A program made the translations under genes and the position numbers. Below, in pieces: positions 46,449 through 58,686 of a stretch of 64,000 bases of DNA. Within the stretch, counting starts at the first letter, position 1, and the number at the start of each line of letters is the position of its first letter. The notes under the pieces are model-generated. The model had not been told where the DNA came from. It saw nothing but the letters and a program-made list of their open reading frames with translations, and ran no database searches. Origin of the DNA: Batkoa obscura (taxonomy: Eukaryota > Entomophthoromycota > Entomophthoromycetes > Entomophthorales > Batkoaceae); the NCBI GenBank assembly GCA_030770535.1, contig JASVEC010000014.1:868001-932000 (forward strand), read 5' to 3'.

Positions 46449-47388
46449 ATGCAAAATTTATTAATAGGAGTAACGGGTAGTGTAGCATCAATCAAATTAC
46501 CCTTGTTAGTAGAAGAATTAGTTAAAAAAAACAAAGTAGCTCTATTATTACTCACATCAAGGTCAATTAGCCCTAACCCGCTTCTTCAAAATAGTATAAT
46601 ATCAAAATCGTCACCACAGAATCAGCAAAACATTTCTATAAAGATTATATACAAAAGAATATTGATGGACTATATTTAACAGTCGGAAATAGTGAGATCG
46701 AAATTAATATTTATGATGACAAGTATGAGTGGGAGGTAAATTAAAGAGATATTGTATGATATTGTATTCTAAGTATTATTGACAAAATTATATATGTTAA
46801 AATAATAGAGTTGGAATAAAATCGGAGATCCAGTACAACATATTGAAGTAATTATGATGGGACAATATTAATTCAACTTACTAATTTTATCGTTAATAAA
46901 GTTACGTAAATGGACTTCACTATTCTTAATAGCCCCATTGGATGCTAATACATTAGCAAAAATAGCTAATGGCATGTGTGATAATTTATTAGTAAGTTTT
47001 TATATCAATAACTACAATAATAACAATCAATATATCATTCCGTTGATTTTATAGAACCTATTTCTTTTATTTTTTTCTTAGACTTCCATATTACGCGCTT
47101 GGGATATTGAAGACCAAAGTAAAAAAATCATCATAGCCCCAGCTATGAATACTTTAATGTGGAATAATCCATTTACACAAGAACATTTAATCGTGTTAAA
47201 ACAAAAATTAAATGTTCAAATTATTGAACCAACAAGTAAATTACTAGCTTGTGGGGATTTAGGTAAGTTTTATTTTTTATGGGACATTATTAAAAAAAAT
47301 TATTGATTTATTTTTCTTTTTAGGTGTTGGTGCTATGGCCTCAGTAGACACAATAGTAGAAATGGTTCAACTTAATTTAAACAAATAA
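46449..47388 (+). CDS. COAC: Phosphopantothenoylcysteine decarboxylase (six exons)
   Basis: Exons 46449-46535, 46595-46735, 46809-46847, 46902-46991, 47082-47262 and 47324-47388 give 200 aa. This is a Hal3/PPCDC flavoprotein. It has GVTGSVASIKLP (FMN phosphate region), IVTTESAKHFY across exon 2, DDKYEWESWNKIGDPVQHIE with the catalytic His at 87, APLDANTLAKIANGMCDNLL, the PAMNTLMW substrate clamp (139-146) and the active Cys176 in LACGDLG. All residues needed for activity are present. It converts 4'-phosphopantothenoylcysteine to 4'-phosphopantetheine in coenzyme A synthesis. It lacks the long acidic tail of yeast Hal3/Vhs3. Splicing at 46535/46595 is required; reading through the first intron loses the KHF motif. 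Confidence 0.95.
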
Positions 47389-47453
47389 AAAAATCAATAA
47401 ACAAAAATCCTATATTTTTATTTCATAATAAATACCTCCCCCACTCGTCCACC

Positions 47454-49729
47454 TCAACACCTTTCAAATACTTTATACAGTTTTGGTAAAGAAGTCAACA
47501 TAGTCACCCCTTCTTTCCTTGGGTAAAATAAGCCCTTTTTAAATTGAGGTAATAGTAAATACTGTATTTGCCAGTAATATTGTTTCATTTCCCTTGTTTC
47601 ATTATCCTCATTATCTACTTTAGGATTTGGTTCTAATTGATATAACCATGCTAACTGTTGACTTAATGTATAAAAACAACTCTTTTCTTCATTCCAATTA
47701 ACCTATAGGAATAGAATAATTTAAATTTAAGTTTAAAATATTTTATTAATAGAATAATATAATATAAATAACTTACTTTTGTTCCCAATTTAACTAAAAA
47801 CAAAGGAATTTTATACACACAGGGTATGTAATTCTCTAATAAGCAAGGTAAATGAGTCAAATAGCCTTTTTCATTAATCTCAATACTAAAATATTCTAAT
47901 AACATATCTCTCTTTTGAATTAAAAATTGAGTTAATCCCTCTGCTAAATCATCATATTCCATTATCTCTTTTGAAAAGACTATTTTGATTTTACTGGAGT
48001 TTATTATCATTTTTGTAACATCATAAATTGACATTGGGGTTTTTAATAAAATAGTAGAAAAATTACAAAAATTTTGTAAAGTTAATTGATAAAATAAATC
48101 ATAACTAATTAGAAATTAAAAATTAAAAATAAGAAATTAATATAGATTATAAATTATGATACAATAATCATTCTCACCTTAATTTCCAAACATCTAATAA
48201 GTACAATCCAGTTCCAGATTGAACACATATTCTTCTACAATCTACTTTACCTACCATTGTATGTTCTTGTAATCTATTTTTAATATCTAAATTAAAAATT
48301 TTAAAATAGAAATTAACAAAACATTGTCTAATAATAAAATAATAAATTACCATAATCACATTCCATTTTAAACTCATTAATTAGTTGTAATACACTTTCT
48401 AATCTTACTAATACCCGTTTCCTTTTATTGTTTATTGAAGTAATTGGTAACTCGTTTACAGTAGGATTAAGCTGTTCATTTACATTACTTTTATTTTGTT
48501 CACTAATTGTCAACAAAATCCTATCTCCCACTATCCCTTCCTTATTATTTTTATTCCTCTCTACTAAAATACTCGTCTGAATAAACCCATCCTCTCTTTC
48601 CTTTTCCTTTTCCTTTTCCTTATTATTTTCCCTTAGACTTAACTTGGGTTGATAAAATGCATTTAAATTTTGTAGTTGATGATCTGTACGTATTAAATAA
48701 TTATCCCTTCTTTTTGATGGAGCAATTAACTTAGTATTATTAGTATTATTAGTATTATTAGTATTATTAGTCGTTGTGTTTAAAAAGGAATTATCTCTAT
48801 TAAAGGAAGTATTAGATTGATTGATACTTTGATTAAAATTAGTTGATGCATTAAATGAATTATTGAAATTAATTGTTGATTGAAGTTGTAATGATGATTG
48901 ATTTGTTTCTTTTATCGGTGTGTTGTTATTAGTTAAAGTTGATAAATTTAGTTCATTTCTTTCTTGTTTGATTCTATCTTCTTCTACTTTGACTTTAGTT
49001 GAAGATGAATTAACCGGGGTTAAAGTACCCAATATCTATAACAAAAGCAAAATAATTAAATAGCTAAATTTACATTTAATATAAAACTTACATTAGTTTG
49101 AAATCCTCTAGTTGTTCCCAATTCTTCCAATTTTTCCGTTAAATGAGTTATTATTAAATTTAATATTTCTTTTTCTTTTAGAAAATAAACCTAACATTAA
49201 AATTAATTGAAGACATTGTCTTATCAGATAAAATATCCTTACCTCTTTCTTAGTCGGATGGACATTGACATCCACATCTTCTGGTGGTAATACAAGGCTC
49301 AAGTATACAAAAGGAAAATTACCTTTCATCAATAACCCATTATAAATATTCCCAATAGCTATTTTCAACTTATTCCACATTACTGATCTATTATTAATAA
49401 ACAACAAAAACCCCATTTTCTTTCCTTTATGCCCCAACCCTGTAATATAACCTTCACATTTAATCCCCAGTATATTATCTTCTATTTTAACCTCTATTAA
49501 ATCCTGTCCAATGCTTCTACCATAAATTTTTCCAATTCTTTCTTTCTTTGTCATATTTTTACTAATTTGTAAATCTGGAAAAGTACTATTCATTTTTTTA
49601 CAACTAAAATGAATGTTTTTAGAATGAACAGCATACCGATTAGCTATATCTAAGATCATTTGATATTCTTCATTAGTTGATTTAAGCCCTTTTCTACGTA
49701 ATGGATAATTATAAAATAAATCTTCTATC

Positions 49730-49765
<36 letters not shown>

Positions 49766-50310
49766 TAAAAATTACTAATTTTAATTTTATTATATTACCT
49801 TGATATTAGTCCCTTGAACACCCCCACAAGGTTGAGGTAACCCTTGAATCTTACCTTCTTTATAAATAGCTCTAAAATAAGATAAAAACTATTAAAATTT
49901 AACTTAAACTTCCCACTTCTCTCCATTACTTACCTATAAGCCACCTCTTCCTTTTCTATTTTTGAAACAATACATACCTTCCCAATACTAGCCATACTAC
50001 TCAATGCTTCTCCACGAAAACCAAAGCTCTGTAATCTCTTTAAATCCCCAAACCCTTGAATTTTACTAGTAGTATATTTTTCACATGCTAAAATTAAATC
50101 TTCGGATGAAATACCACAACCATTATCTTGTATTTGTAATAATTTTAAACCACCTTCAGAGATAGTGAGGATGATCGAGGTTGAGTTTGCATCTAATGAA
50201 TTTTCGATTAATTCTTTAATGGCATTGGCTGGTCGTTGGATCACTTCACCAGCAGAAATGAGATTGATGACTTCGGTAGATAAGCGTTGTATTTTAGGTA
50301 GTTGTGACAT
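47454..50310 (-). CDS. MLH1: DNA mismatch repair protein Mlh1 (eight exons)
   Basis: Exons 50310-49934, 49871-49799, 49728-49243, 49190-49092, 49035-48351, 48286-48178, 48104-47777 and 47702-47454 join in frame to 801 aa. A GHKL ATPase head has VIQRPANAIKELIENSLDAN, DNGCGI (62-67) and GFRGEAL (97-103); the transducer domain has PPEDVDVNVHPTKKEV. A long Asn/Ser/Lys-rich linker (exon 5) follows, then the MutL C-terminal dimerisation domain ending in LYKVFERC, the invariant Mlh1 C-terminus that completes the Pms1 endonuclease site. Mlh1 pairs with Pms1 in post-replicative mismatch repair and with Mlh3 in meiosis. The linker contains repeat-coded tracts (NNTNNTNNT, KEKEKEK). An ATT-repeat lies in intron 2. 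Stop codons of MLH1 and PPCDC are 65 bp apart. Confidence 0.96.
49738..49764. repeat. (ATT)n microsatellite in an MLH1 intron
   Basis: About nine ATT units in the second intron of MLH1, between the branch region and the acceptor on the minus strand. Confidence 0.85.
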
Positions 50311-50959
50311 TCTTTTTTGTTTTAAAACAATTTATTGAATGAACTATTTTTTTAAAATACTGTATTAAAGATTAAGTGTCAATTGAATTCTGATTTATTT
50401 TAAATTGAGTTTTTTATTAAGCTTACATAAGTAAAATTTAATGTCAAATCTTGAATTTTAAGTTAACCAATTATAAGAGATAAATTCTGTTAGATGAAAT
50501 GAAAGTTGTTAAATCTGGTATATTAGAAGTTAAAATATTTGCCATTTTTATATTGCTAGATAGGGAGTACTGCGGTTAATTAATGAAGAGTAAAGGAATG
50601 AAATTAGACTTGTATTGATAATATAAAGATAATTATGGTTTTGTTGTAATAATAATGTTTAATTAAAACTTATCTTGATTAATAATAAACATTAAAATTA
50701 AGGAGATGATTTTAGATAAGGTTTGATTCAGATTTCAAAATAATCAACTAAAATTAGGTCATTAAATTTAGAAATTTAAAATTTTATATGTTGGTGATGC
50801 CATTGATAAATTTTCAATAGTATAAATATATAAAAACAAAAATTTATTAGAAATAAAAAAATAAAATATATATATTGTTTATAAATTTATAACTTATACT
50901 TTATATATTTCTCATTATTATATATATTATAAGTTAAATTAGTATTATTACATATACAA
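50311..50959. promoter_or_regulatory. Divergent promoter MLH1 / MET10
   Basis: 649 bp between start codons, AT-rich, with TATATA-like runs near 50866-50875 and 50900-50932 on the MET10 side. No CDEI-type CACGTG site, used for sulfur genes in yeasts, is visible. Confidence 0.45.
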
Positions 50960-51949
50960 ATGGTAACCGAAGTATTATCTTTAGATACAGTGAAGTTAAA
51001 TAGTCAATTAGATTATGAATTAGATTTGAAAAGAGAGCCAAGTTTAGAGTCTATATCTAGTTACACTTTAACTACTCCGGAAAGTGAGCAAAATTCAACT
51101 CATCAACAATCTATTATTATCCCATTCTCTTCTTCCACTAGTTACGACTATATCTTAACTGCATCTCATCATTTTATTGCTATATTATTTGATCATACGT
51201 TAAATCAAAATACATTGTTAGAGAAGAATGTCTTTGATCAACCTATTCAACATCAAGTAATAACTAAATCTACTTTATCTCACGATCACTTATCACCTTT
51301 TTCACCAAATCAAAGTATAGCTATTATAGGAGATTCAGATGATTATTTTAATTATTTACCACAATTTAACAAGTTAAATAAGTTATTATTTCTTTTGGAT
51401 TTGAAATCGAGTAAAAAAGCGTTATTTCAAAATGTGAGGTTAATAGATAAATTGATCTTTAGTAGTAATCAACAGGAAGATTATGATTTGGCAGTATTAA
51501 ATGCTATATGGTATGAGAGAGAAAGAGAAGTTAATAAGAATGAATTAAGACATCATATATTTCTATTCAATTTATTTTCTCAAAGTGAATATACAGTTAG
51601 TGATATTGATAAATTAAATAACGAACAAGTTAAGTATCTCTATAATCAAAGTAAAGATAAACAACTTAATTCATTTAATCAATTAACTGATATTTATTTT
51701 CAGTTAACTAATAGAAAATATCAAGCATTAGAGTATATTAAATATAATGAAAATAGCAATAATTTAATTATTGGATTTAATTTACCACCTATAGATCAAT
51801 TGAAGTTAATATTAAATGATAAGAAGACCAACAGTGATCTTTTAAATATTGTTGCTTTTGAAGATGAAGTAGTAAAAGAGAAAATAATCGAGTTATTACA
51901 AAAAAATCAATATAAAAAAATTATTATAATTGAATATACCGATGAAGAA

Positions 51950-51986
<37 letters not shown>

Positions 51987-54016
51987 TATATTATTATTTA
52001 TTAAGTTTAGTATATAAATTCAATACTAAAATTAAAGTATTAAATTTCAATATTGATTTATCAAAAGAAGCTGTAGATTTTGTTGAAATGAAACAAAAAA
52101 TTTATGAATTAAACAAAACAAATTATGTTAAGGAAGTAAATTATAATGAGTTAGCTATTAAGTTTCAATTAATTCAAGAAACTCAATTAAATAATGAGTT
52201 CAATTATAATAATTCAACGTTTAATAAATTAAAAAAAGAATATAAATTGTTAACACGTACAACAAAAGAAAGTGTTAATAATGTTCATTTTGAATCCCAT
52301 CAAGTTATTATTAATTATCAATATAATAAACATACAATTACAAGTAATCCAAATGAATTATTGTATCTAAATTTCAATCAATTTTATAAATTACCGTTAT
52401 ATTTAAAATTGAACCCCCATGTTAAAGTAGTTATTTTATTAGGGGATCAAAATCTTCATTACAATAAATTATTTGAAAGATTAAAGATTAATAATAATCA
52501 AATTCAATATTATCATTTAAGAATTAATAATAATCAACAAGACTTTCGAATTTTATTGAGTTTATTATGGTATTTTAAAGATATTAAATTACAATCTTGG
52601 ATACAAAAAGAATATAATATTTCTAACGAGCAAATAGAATTATATAAAAAAGGAATAGAGCAACAGTTATTACCTATCAATATACAGTCAGAAGTAATAA
52701 ATGTTGAGGAAAAGATACAATTAAATTTTTATACATCAAAAGAAATATCTATATTGAATAAGAAAAATCAATTATTAAATTATAATTTACAATTAAAATG
52801 GAATTTAGCTTTTAAAGAGATTTATGAACCTGAGCAAATACTTCGACCAGATATCGAAAATCCCATGATTTTGAAGTTAAGTCATCGACAACGTTTAACT
52901 CCATTAGATTATGATCGAAATGTATTTCATTTGGAATTTGATAGTTTACCAAACCAACAATTAAAATATGAAATTGGGGACGCTTTAGCAGTTTATCCCA
53001 AGAATCCAGCTAATTTAGTTGAATTATTATTATTGAGATTTCCTAATATTGATAAAGATCGAATTGTAAAATTATTGAATGAAGAAGATTCAACTATTTC
53101 TTATTATCGTACTGGGTGGCAAGTATTAACTCAACATTTAGATTTATTCGGTAAACCTAATAAATTGTTTTATAAGAATGTAGCTAATTATGCTATTGAT
53201 AATAATGAGAAACAACATTTACTAAAATTAAGTGAAAAAGAAGGTGAAGAAGAATATAAATTTAATTTAGCTAATTCTGTTAGTTATTTTGATATCTTCA
53301 ATCAATATAAATCCATACAGTTAGATGTTTCTGATTTAATTCAGTTAATCCCTACCATTGAACCACGTCATTATTCAATATCTTCCTCAAATAAAGTACA
53401 TCCTAATCAAGTTCACTTACTAGTAGTTACTGTACATTGGGACACTCCTTATGGTTTACGTAATGGTTTAGCTACTCATTATTTAGATCAGCTACAAATC
53501 AATGAAGAACTCACTGTAGCTATTAAACCTAGTGTTATGAAATTACCACCAAATGATGACCAACCAATTATTATGGCTGGATTAGGTACTGGAATGGCCC
53601 CATTCCGAGCGTTTATTGAAGAACGGTATCATCTTCAAAAACTAGGACATAATGTTGGTCCAATGGCCCTTTATTTTGGATCTCGATATCGACAACAAGA
53701 ATATCTTTATGGTGATGAATTAGATGATTATCATCAACAAGAATTATTAAAGTATTTAAGATTAGCTTTCTCTAGAGATCAAAAGGAAAAGGTCTATATT
53801 CAAAATTTAATGCAACAAGATAAACAATACTTAAATGAGTGGATTATGGAAAAGAAAGCTCACTTTTATCTTTGTGGTCCAACTTGGCCTGAGTTAGATG
53901 TTAGAAATGCAGTCAAAGAAGCAATTTGTTTGACAAAAGGATATGACTCAAAGAAGGCATTAGAATTAATTGAAGAATTAAAGGAAGAGGAAAGATATGT
54001 GTTAGAGTTATATTAA
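50960..54016 (+). CDS. MET10: Sulfite reductase (NADPH) flavoprotein subunit
   Basis: Intronless, 1018 aa, Met10-like. The N-terminal about 630 residues form the fungal-specific region (pyruvate:ferredoxin-oxidoreductase-like parts) without a recognisable flavodoxin GSQTGT motif, as in yeast Met10, where FMN is bound by the Met5 subunit. The FAD-binding reductase domain starts near 640 (HRQRLTPLDYDRNVFHLEFD), with EPRHYSISSSNKVHPNQVH (about 800-818), GLGTGMAPFRAF (about 873) and the NADPH part LRLAFSRDQKEKVYIQNLM, plus FYLCGPTWPE. It carries electrons from NADPH to the siroheme subunit that reduces sulfite to sulfide for Cys/Met synthesis. A run of 11 Asn near residue 333-343, encoded by AAT repeats, is inserted in a poorly conserved loop. 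Confidence 0.95.
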
Positions 54017-54163
54017 AAGCGAAGGCATAATTTTTTATATTCAAATAAAATACATTTTATTAACATCAATGAAAATTTTATATTATGATAGTTTAGTTTT
54101 TAACTACTCAAGTTTTTTAATTAAAAATCACTTAATAAAATATTATTTTTAATTTAAAAAGTA

Positions 54164-54236
54164 AGCCCAACGCGGGGGTCGAACCCGCAACCTTGAGATT
54201 AAGAGTCTCACGCTCTGCCGATTGAGCTAGCCAGGC
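54164..54236 (-). tRNA. tRNA-Lys (CUU), copy 4
   Basis: Identical 73-nt gene, more than 10 kb from the other three. Flank AATTACATATATAGCC resembles copy 3, so the duplication carried upstream DNA. Confidence 0.95.
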
Positions 54237-54744
54237 AATTACATATATAGCCAAGTGTTAAATTTTATAAATTTCTATTATTAGTTTCAAATTATAGTAA
54301 CATAATTAAAGAGCTGATAGATTATTAAAATTTCTACAGTATTATTTTGAAAATAAATTAAAGCTAACATCCTTTTATAAATGATATTTTATTATGATAA
54401 TAGGTCTAATTTTTATATATAGTTTTTGACTGTTTTATATTTATAAGCTAACTTCATAACTAATAGACATAAAATTAAGGGTAATAGCATCTTTAAAGCA
54501 TTTATCAACTAAATTAGAAAGTTTTGTTATAACAAGTCAATATATATGCTATATATTGATAATTTTAATAAAGTATTTTTTAAATAAAATCTATATTAAA
54601 TAATTTGAATTTTTAAATAAAAACTGATATTTATTTTTAAGCCAAAATATAAATTATTTAATTTTTGTTACTTTTGTTAGTGTTTAAATAAATTATTAAA
54701 AGCTTATAAATTTCAGGATTCAGTAAATCAGCTTTATAACAAAC

Positions 54745-54846
54745 ATATAGGACTATTTTTTGGTTTCATTATTTTTCCATTTTTAAGCGCTATTTGAGTG
54801 GAAAGATTGCAGTAAAATTCTTAAACAAAAAAATACATCCCCATAT
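54745..54846 (+). mobile_element. MITE copy, full length
   Basis: Left CATATAGGACTATTTTTTGG, core AAGCGCTATTTGAGTGG, intact right end ATACATCCCCATAT. Confidence 0.82.
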
Positions 54847-56252
54847 CTACCTGTAAATTAACCAGATACAGGCACATTAGACTTAGCATAAACTAATACT
54901 AAACTAAAATTAAAAAGTTGTATTTTTTTAAAATAGCAGAGTTTTTACACATATTTTTGTTTGCTATCTTTAATTTGTTATCAACAAGTTTAATAATTAT
55001 AACTTAAATGATTAAAATAATAGCTTATTTATAAATATAGTTTAACTGAGTCTTAGTTTTTATTTTTAATAAAATTTTAAATTTAAACATCGTTTATTAA
55101 CATTTAACTATAGTTTTTATTTGTTTGTTTTTAATAACTAAGTCACCTGAATTTTTTTAAATTAGCCCTTTCCATAATTATATATATACACAAATAATTT
55201 ATAAACATTATTTTAAATAAAATAGTACTATTTTAATGAAATATTTAACGTCTTAAAATCGGAGCTCTTTTAAATCCAAGTTAATAATATAAAAGCTGAT
55301 GTAACGATGTTAAAAAATAAGTTATTCAAAGCGGAAATTGAATACAATTACACTTATAGACTTTAATTTTGAAACATAAAAGCTTTTAAAGGGAAAAGAT
55401 AATTTAATATAGATTTTTATTTAGATGACTTATATATATTCAATATATTTATGCACTTAGCTTAATTTTATTAACATAAACTAACTCATATAATAAAGTA
55501 GTTTATACCGATATTAACAAGCCAATTTCACCTCTTAATAAACCTTAATATTTAGAAGGTTGAGTTTCTTGGAATATTCGTCAAATTGGATATTTAGCGA
55601 TTTTAAATATGCAATGATTTTATTTTATTCTCACTTTAACCTATAAAAATTCAAATGTTTCCTACATAGTAAAAATTAAAATGAACAGTTTTGTTTGTAA
55701 CAATATAATATTCCAAGATGATTGTAATATTGAGAAGTTATGACTTGAGGCAGTAGAAAGATGTATTAGTTTACTTAATTTAATATTCTATTGTAGTTAT
55801 TTATAGCGGAAAATCATATTTTGGACAAAAACTTTAAGAAAATACCCCAAAAGAATAAACAAAACTTTGAGTTTAAGTTTTGAATACGATCAATGCTTTC
55901 TCCTAAGATTATATCATATTTAATATCAGAATATCATCAATAACAATCAAATTTAATATATTTTATATTTTAAGTAAGTTTAAAAGTATAAAAAGCAACA
56001 AACAATCAAATTATTTTTTAATTCGTAGTCTTGAACCAGTTTTATTAAAAAGTAAATGAATAGTTTATTATTTTACTAAAAGTGGTGCAACTAAATTAAA
56101 AAAGGGATTTTCAAAATTCTAAATTGAATGTTCCATCATAGACCCTTTATTTGATGGTACAATTTAATATTTTAACTATTGTTACCAATATTTGTTCACA
56201 GTTCTTGCTCTATATAGCAATAAATTAATTATTATACATACTCATGGAAAAG

Positions 56253-56260
56253 TATAAAAA
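56253..56260 (+). promoter_or_regulatory. TATA box of the first oligopeptidase gene
   Basis: TATAAAAA 46-53 nt before the ATG. The same 8-mer precedes the MFS gene at 4163-4170. The distance implies a very short 5' UTR. Confidence 0.55.
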
Positions 56261-56305
56261 CATTGATATTTCACTTTTAAGACTTTACTCTTTTTAAGTT
56301 AATTA

Positions 56306-58555
56306 ATGATGAGCTTCCAAAAGGTGTTTGTTTTGACCGTTTTATCCTTGGTCACCAGTCAAGATGTGGCACGTGATGGGCGTGTACTTTCATCTACCAA
56401 TAAGATGAGCTTACCATGGAACTACCCAGCAGCCAAGTATGACTCCAATACATACGATGTGATGCATGGTAAAGTTATCCGTGATCCTTACCGTTGGTTA
56501 GAAAATCAAACAAGCGCAGAAACAACTGAGTTTTGGACTAAAAACAATGACTTTACAAACAGTTATCTTGAACAAAGTCCACACAAATCGATAATTGAAA
56601 ATAACTTTAAAAAGTTATTAAGCGCTCCTGAAGTCGAAGAGCCAAGTAAGCATGGGGATTATTACTATTATTTGGAAAGAAAATCTTTACAAGGGAACTC
56701 TGTTTTATATCGTAAATCTTCCTTAGATGCCAAACCTGAAGAATTATTTAACCCTAATCTTATTTCTCCAAGTGAAACCGGAATTATTCGTTTTACTTCA
56801 TTTTCTTCTGATGATAAATACGTCGTTCTTGCTTACTCCCGTAAAGGTTCCGATTGGACTGTATTTGATGTTTATGAAAACAATGAAAAATTCACCAAGT
56901 TAGAATCTTTAGTTTGGACTCGTGACGAATCTGTAACTTGGTCAACTGATAACAAAGGTTTCTTTTTCTCTACCTTCCCAGCACCAAAAGATACGCCATT
57001 AGAGAATGCTGGTATTGACACTATGCCTGGTGTTGATAATAAATTATGGTATCATCGTATTGGTACTCAACAAAAAGACGATTTGTTATTATTTGAAAAT
57101 AAGGAAGATACTAGACTAGGATATTCTCTTAGCTATGCTGGCAACGACAACCAATATCTTGTTGTTTCAGTTGCTAGATCCACTGAGCCAATATCTTTGA
57201 CTTATTACGCCGATGCTACTGAATCTAACAAGAATGGTATCTTAGCAAGACCTAATTTCATCAAAGCTACTGAACAAATGGATGGATCTACTGATTACTT
57301 ACAATCAATTGATTCCAAGACTCACTACTTTATGACTTCCCGTAACGCACCTTACCTTAAAGTAGTTAAAGGTTCTTTTGAAGACTTAAAGAACGCTAAA
57401 GATTATTTGCCTGAGCAAAAAGGATTTGGGTTACAATCAGTTGTATTTGGAAAGAAAATAGTAGCAGCATCTTATATTAAGGCAGCTTATTATCACATTA
57501 AAGTGTTCTCAATTAATGGTGATAAAATTGAAAAGGAAGTCAAGAGCGTCCAATTGCCAGTTGGCTCATTGAATGACTTCACAATTGAAGAAAATGAAAC
57601 CAAAATTTCATATTCAATGGGTGATTTCTTCTATTCATCTAAATCTTATGAATTTGATATCTACAGCAGTACAAATGAAAATAAATTGGTTGCAACTGGA
57701 AACTCATTACCAGGTATCAATCCAGACTTATTCGAAACTAGAATTGAATATTATTACGGATGGGATAGCAACGTTGTTCCTATTACTTTAGTACACAAGA
57801 AGGGTATCAAAAAGAACAATAATAACTTTTTGTATTTACATGCTTATGGTGGTTTCAATGCTATCAACACTGCTTCAGTAAATGCTCATTGGTTAAATTT
57901 ATTACAATCTTTTGATGTGATGATTGCTATCGCACATATCAGAGGTGGTGGTGAAAATGGTTTAAAATGGCATCAAGATGGTTCTCGTATGAAGAGACAA
58001 AACTCATACAACGATTTTTATGCTGCAGCACAATGGGTATGTGATGAAGGATACACTCAACATAGTAAAATTGTCGTCAATGGTCGTTCTAATGGTGGTA
58101 CATTATCAGCAGTATCTTTAGTACAAAATCCATGGTTATTTGGAGCTGTCATAACTGATGTTGGTGTTATGGATTTAACTAGATACCAATTATTCCATGA
58201 TGGAAGTGGATGGTTTGATGATTTTGGTGATGCTATCAATAATGCAACTGAATTCCGTAGCATCTTAACTTTCTCACCATATCATAACGTCCGTCCTTAC
58301 GAGCCATATCCACCAGTATTAATTAATACCGGTACCCATGATGATCGTGTCTCCTTTTTACACTCAATGAAATTAGCTGCCAAGATTCAATCTATGTACA
58401 AATATAGCCAACATCCTTCCCTTTTACAAGTTACTAATAATACTGGCCATGCTTGCACTGGTTGTGGTTTACCAACTGGACTTTACATTGAAATCAAAAC
58501 AAACATTTTGACTTTTATCTCAATGGTATTTAACATTGTACCAAAGAGAATCTAA
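56306..58555 (+). CDS. Secreted prolyl oligopeptidase (S9A), copy 1
   Basis: Intronless, 749 aa. An N-terminal signal peptide (KVFVLTVLSLVTSQ) suggests export, unlike the usual cytosolic enzyme. The S9A start (PAAKYDSNTYDVMHGKVIRDPYRWLE) is followed by a seven-bladed propeller and an alpha/beta-hydrolase domain with YGGFN, HIRGGGENG, nucleophile Ser about 595 in GRSNGGTLS, Asp about 679 in GTHDDRVS and His about 715 in NTGHACTG. The triad is complete, so it should be active. S9A enzymes cut short peptides after Pro; relatives in some fungi also make macrocycles. It has several N-glycosylation motifs. Its paralogue lies tail to tail 131 bp away. C-rich codon use suggests strong expression. Confidence 0.94.
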   Translation: MMSFQKVFVLTVLSLVTSQDVARDGRVLSSTNKMSLPWNYPAAKYDSNTYDVMHGKVIRDPYRWLENQTSAETTEFWTKNNDFTNSYLEQSPHKSIIENNFKKLLSAPEVEEPSKHGDYYYYLERKSLQGNSVLYRKSSLDAKPEELFNPNLISPSETGIIRFTSFSSDDKYVVLAYSRKGSDWTVFDVYENNEKFTKLESLVWTRDESVTWSTDNKGFFFSTFPAPKDTPLENAGIDTMPGVDNKLWYHRIGTQQKDDLLLFENKEDTRLGYSLSYAGNDNQYLVVSVARSTEPISLTYYADATESNKNGILARPNFIKATEQMDGSTDYLQSIDSKTHYFMTSRNAPYLKVVKGSFEDLKNAKDYLPEQKGFGLQSVVFGKKIVAASYIKAAYYHIKVFSINGDKIEKEVKSVQLPVGSLNDFTIEENETKISYSMGDFFYSSKSYEFDIYSSTNENKLVATGNSLPGINPDLFETRIEYYYGWDSNVVPITLVHKKGIKKNNNNFLYLHAYGGFNAINTASVNAHWLNLLQSFDVMIAIAHIRGGGENGLKWHQDGSRMKRQNSYNDFYAAAQWVCDEGYTQHSKIVVNGRSNGGTLSAVSLVQNPWLFGAVITDVGVMDLTRYQLFHDGSGWFDDFGDAINNATEFRSILTFSPYHNVRPYEPYPPVLINTGTHDDRVSFLHSMKLAAKIQSMYKYSQHPSLLQVTNNTGHACTGCGLPTGLYIEIKTNILTFISMVFNIVPKRI

Positions 58556-58686
58556 TTCAATTAAAATTACCTAATTTTTAATAAAATAATATTTTTTTAA
58601 TCAAGTTTTAATATATTTAAGTGAATTTATTTGAAAATATAAAATGAAATTAGTTCAAAATTAGGTTTTATTTAATTAAAAAATAA

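Larger units (their letters stand above)
54017..56305. other. Intergenic stretch with tRNA-Lys and a MITE
   Basis: About 2.3 kb. It contains the fourth tRNA-Lys(CUU) at 54164-54236 and a MITE at 54745-54846. The rest is AT-rich without coding sign. TATAAAAA at 56253-56260 precedes the oligopeptidase start by 46-53 nt. Confidence 0.6.
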
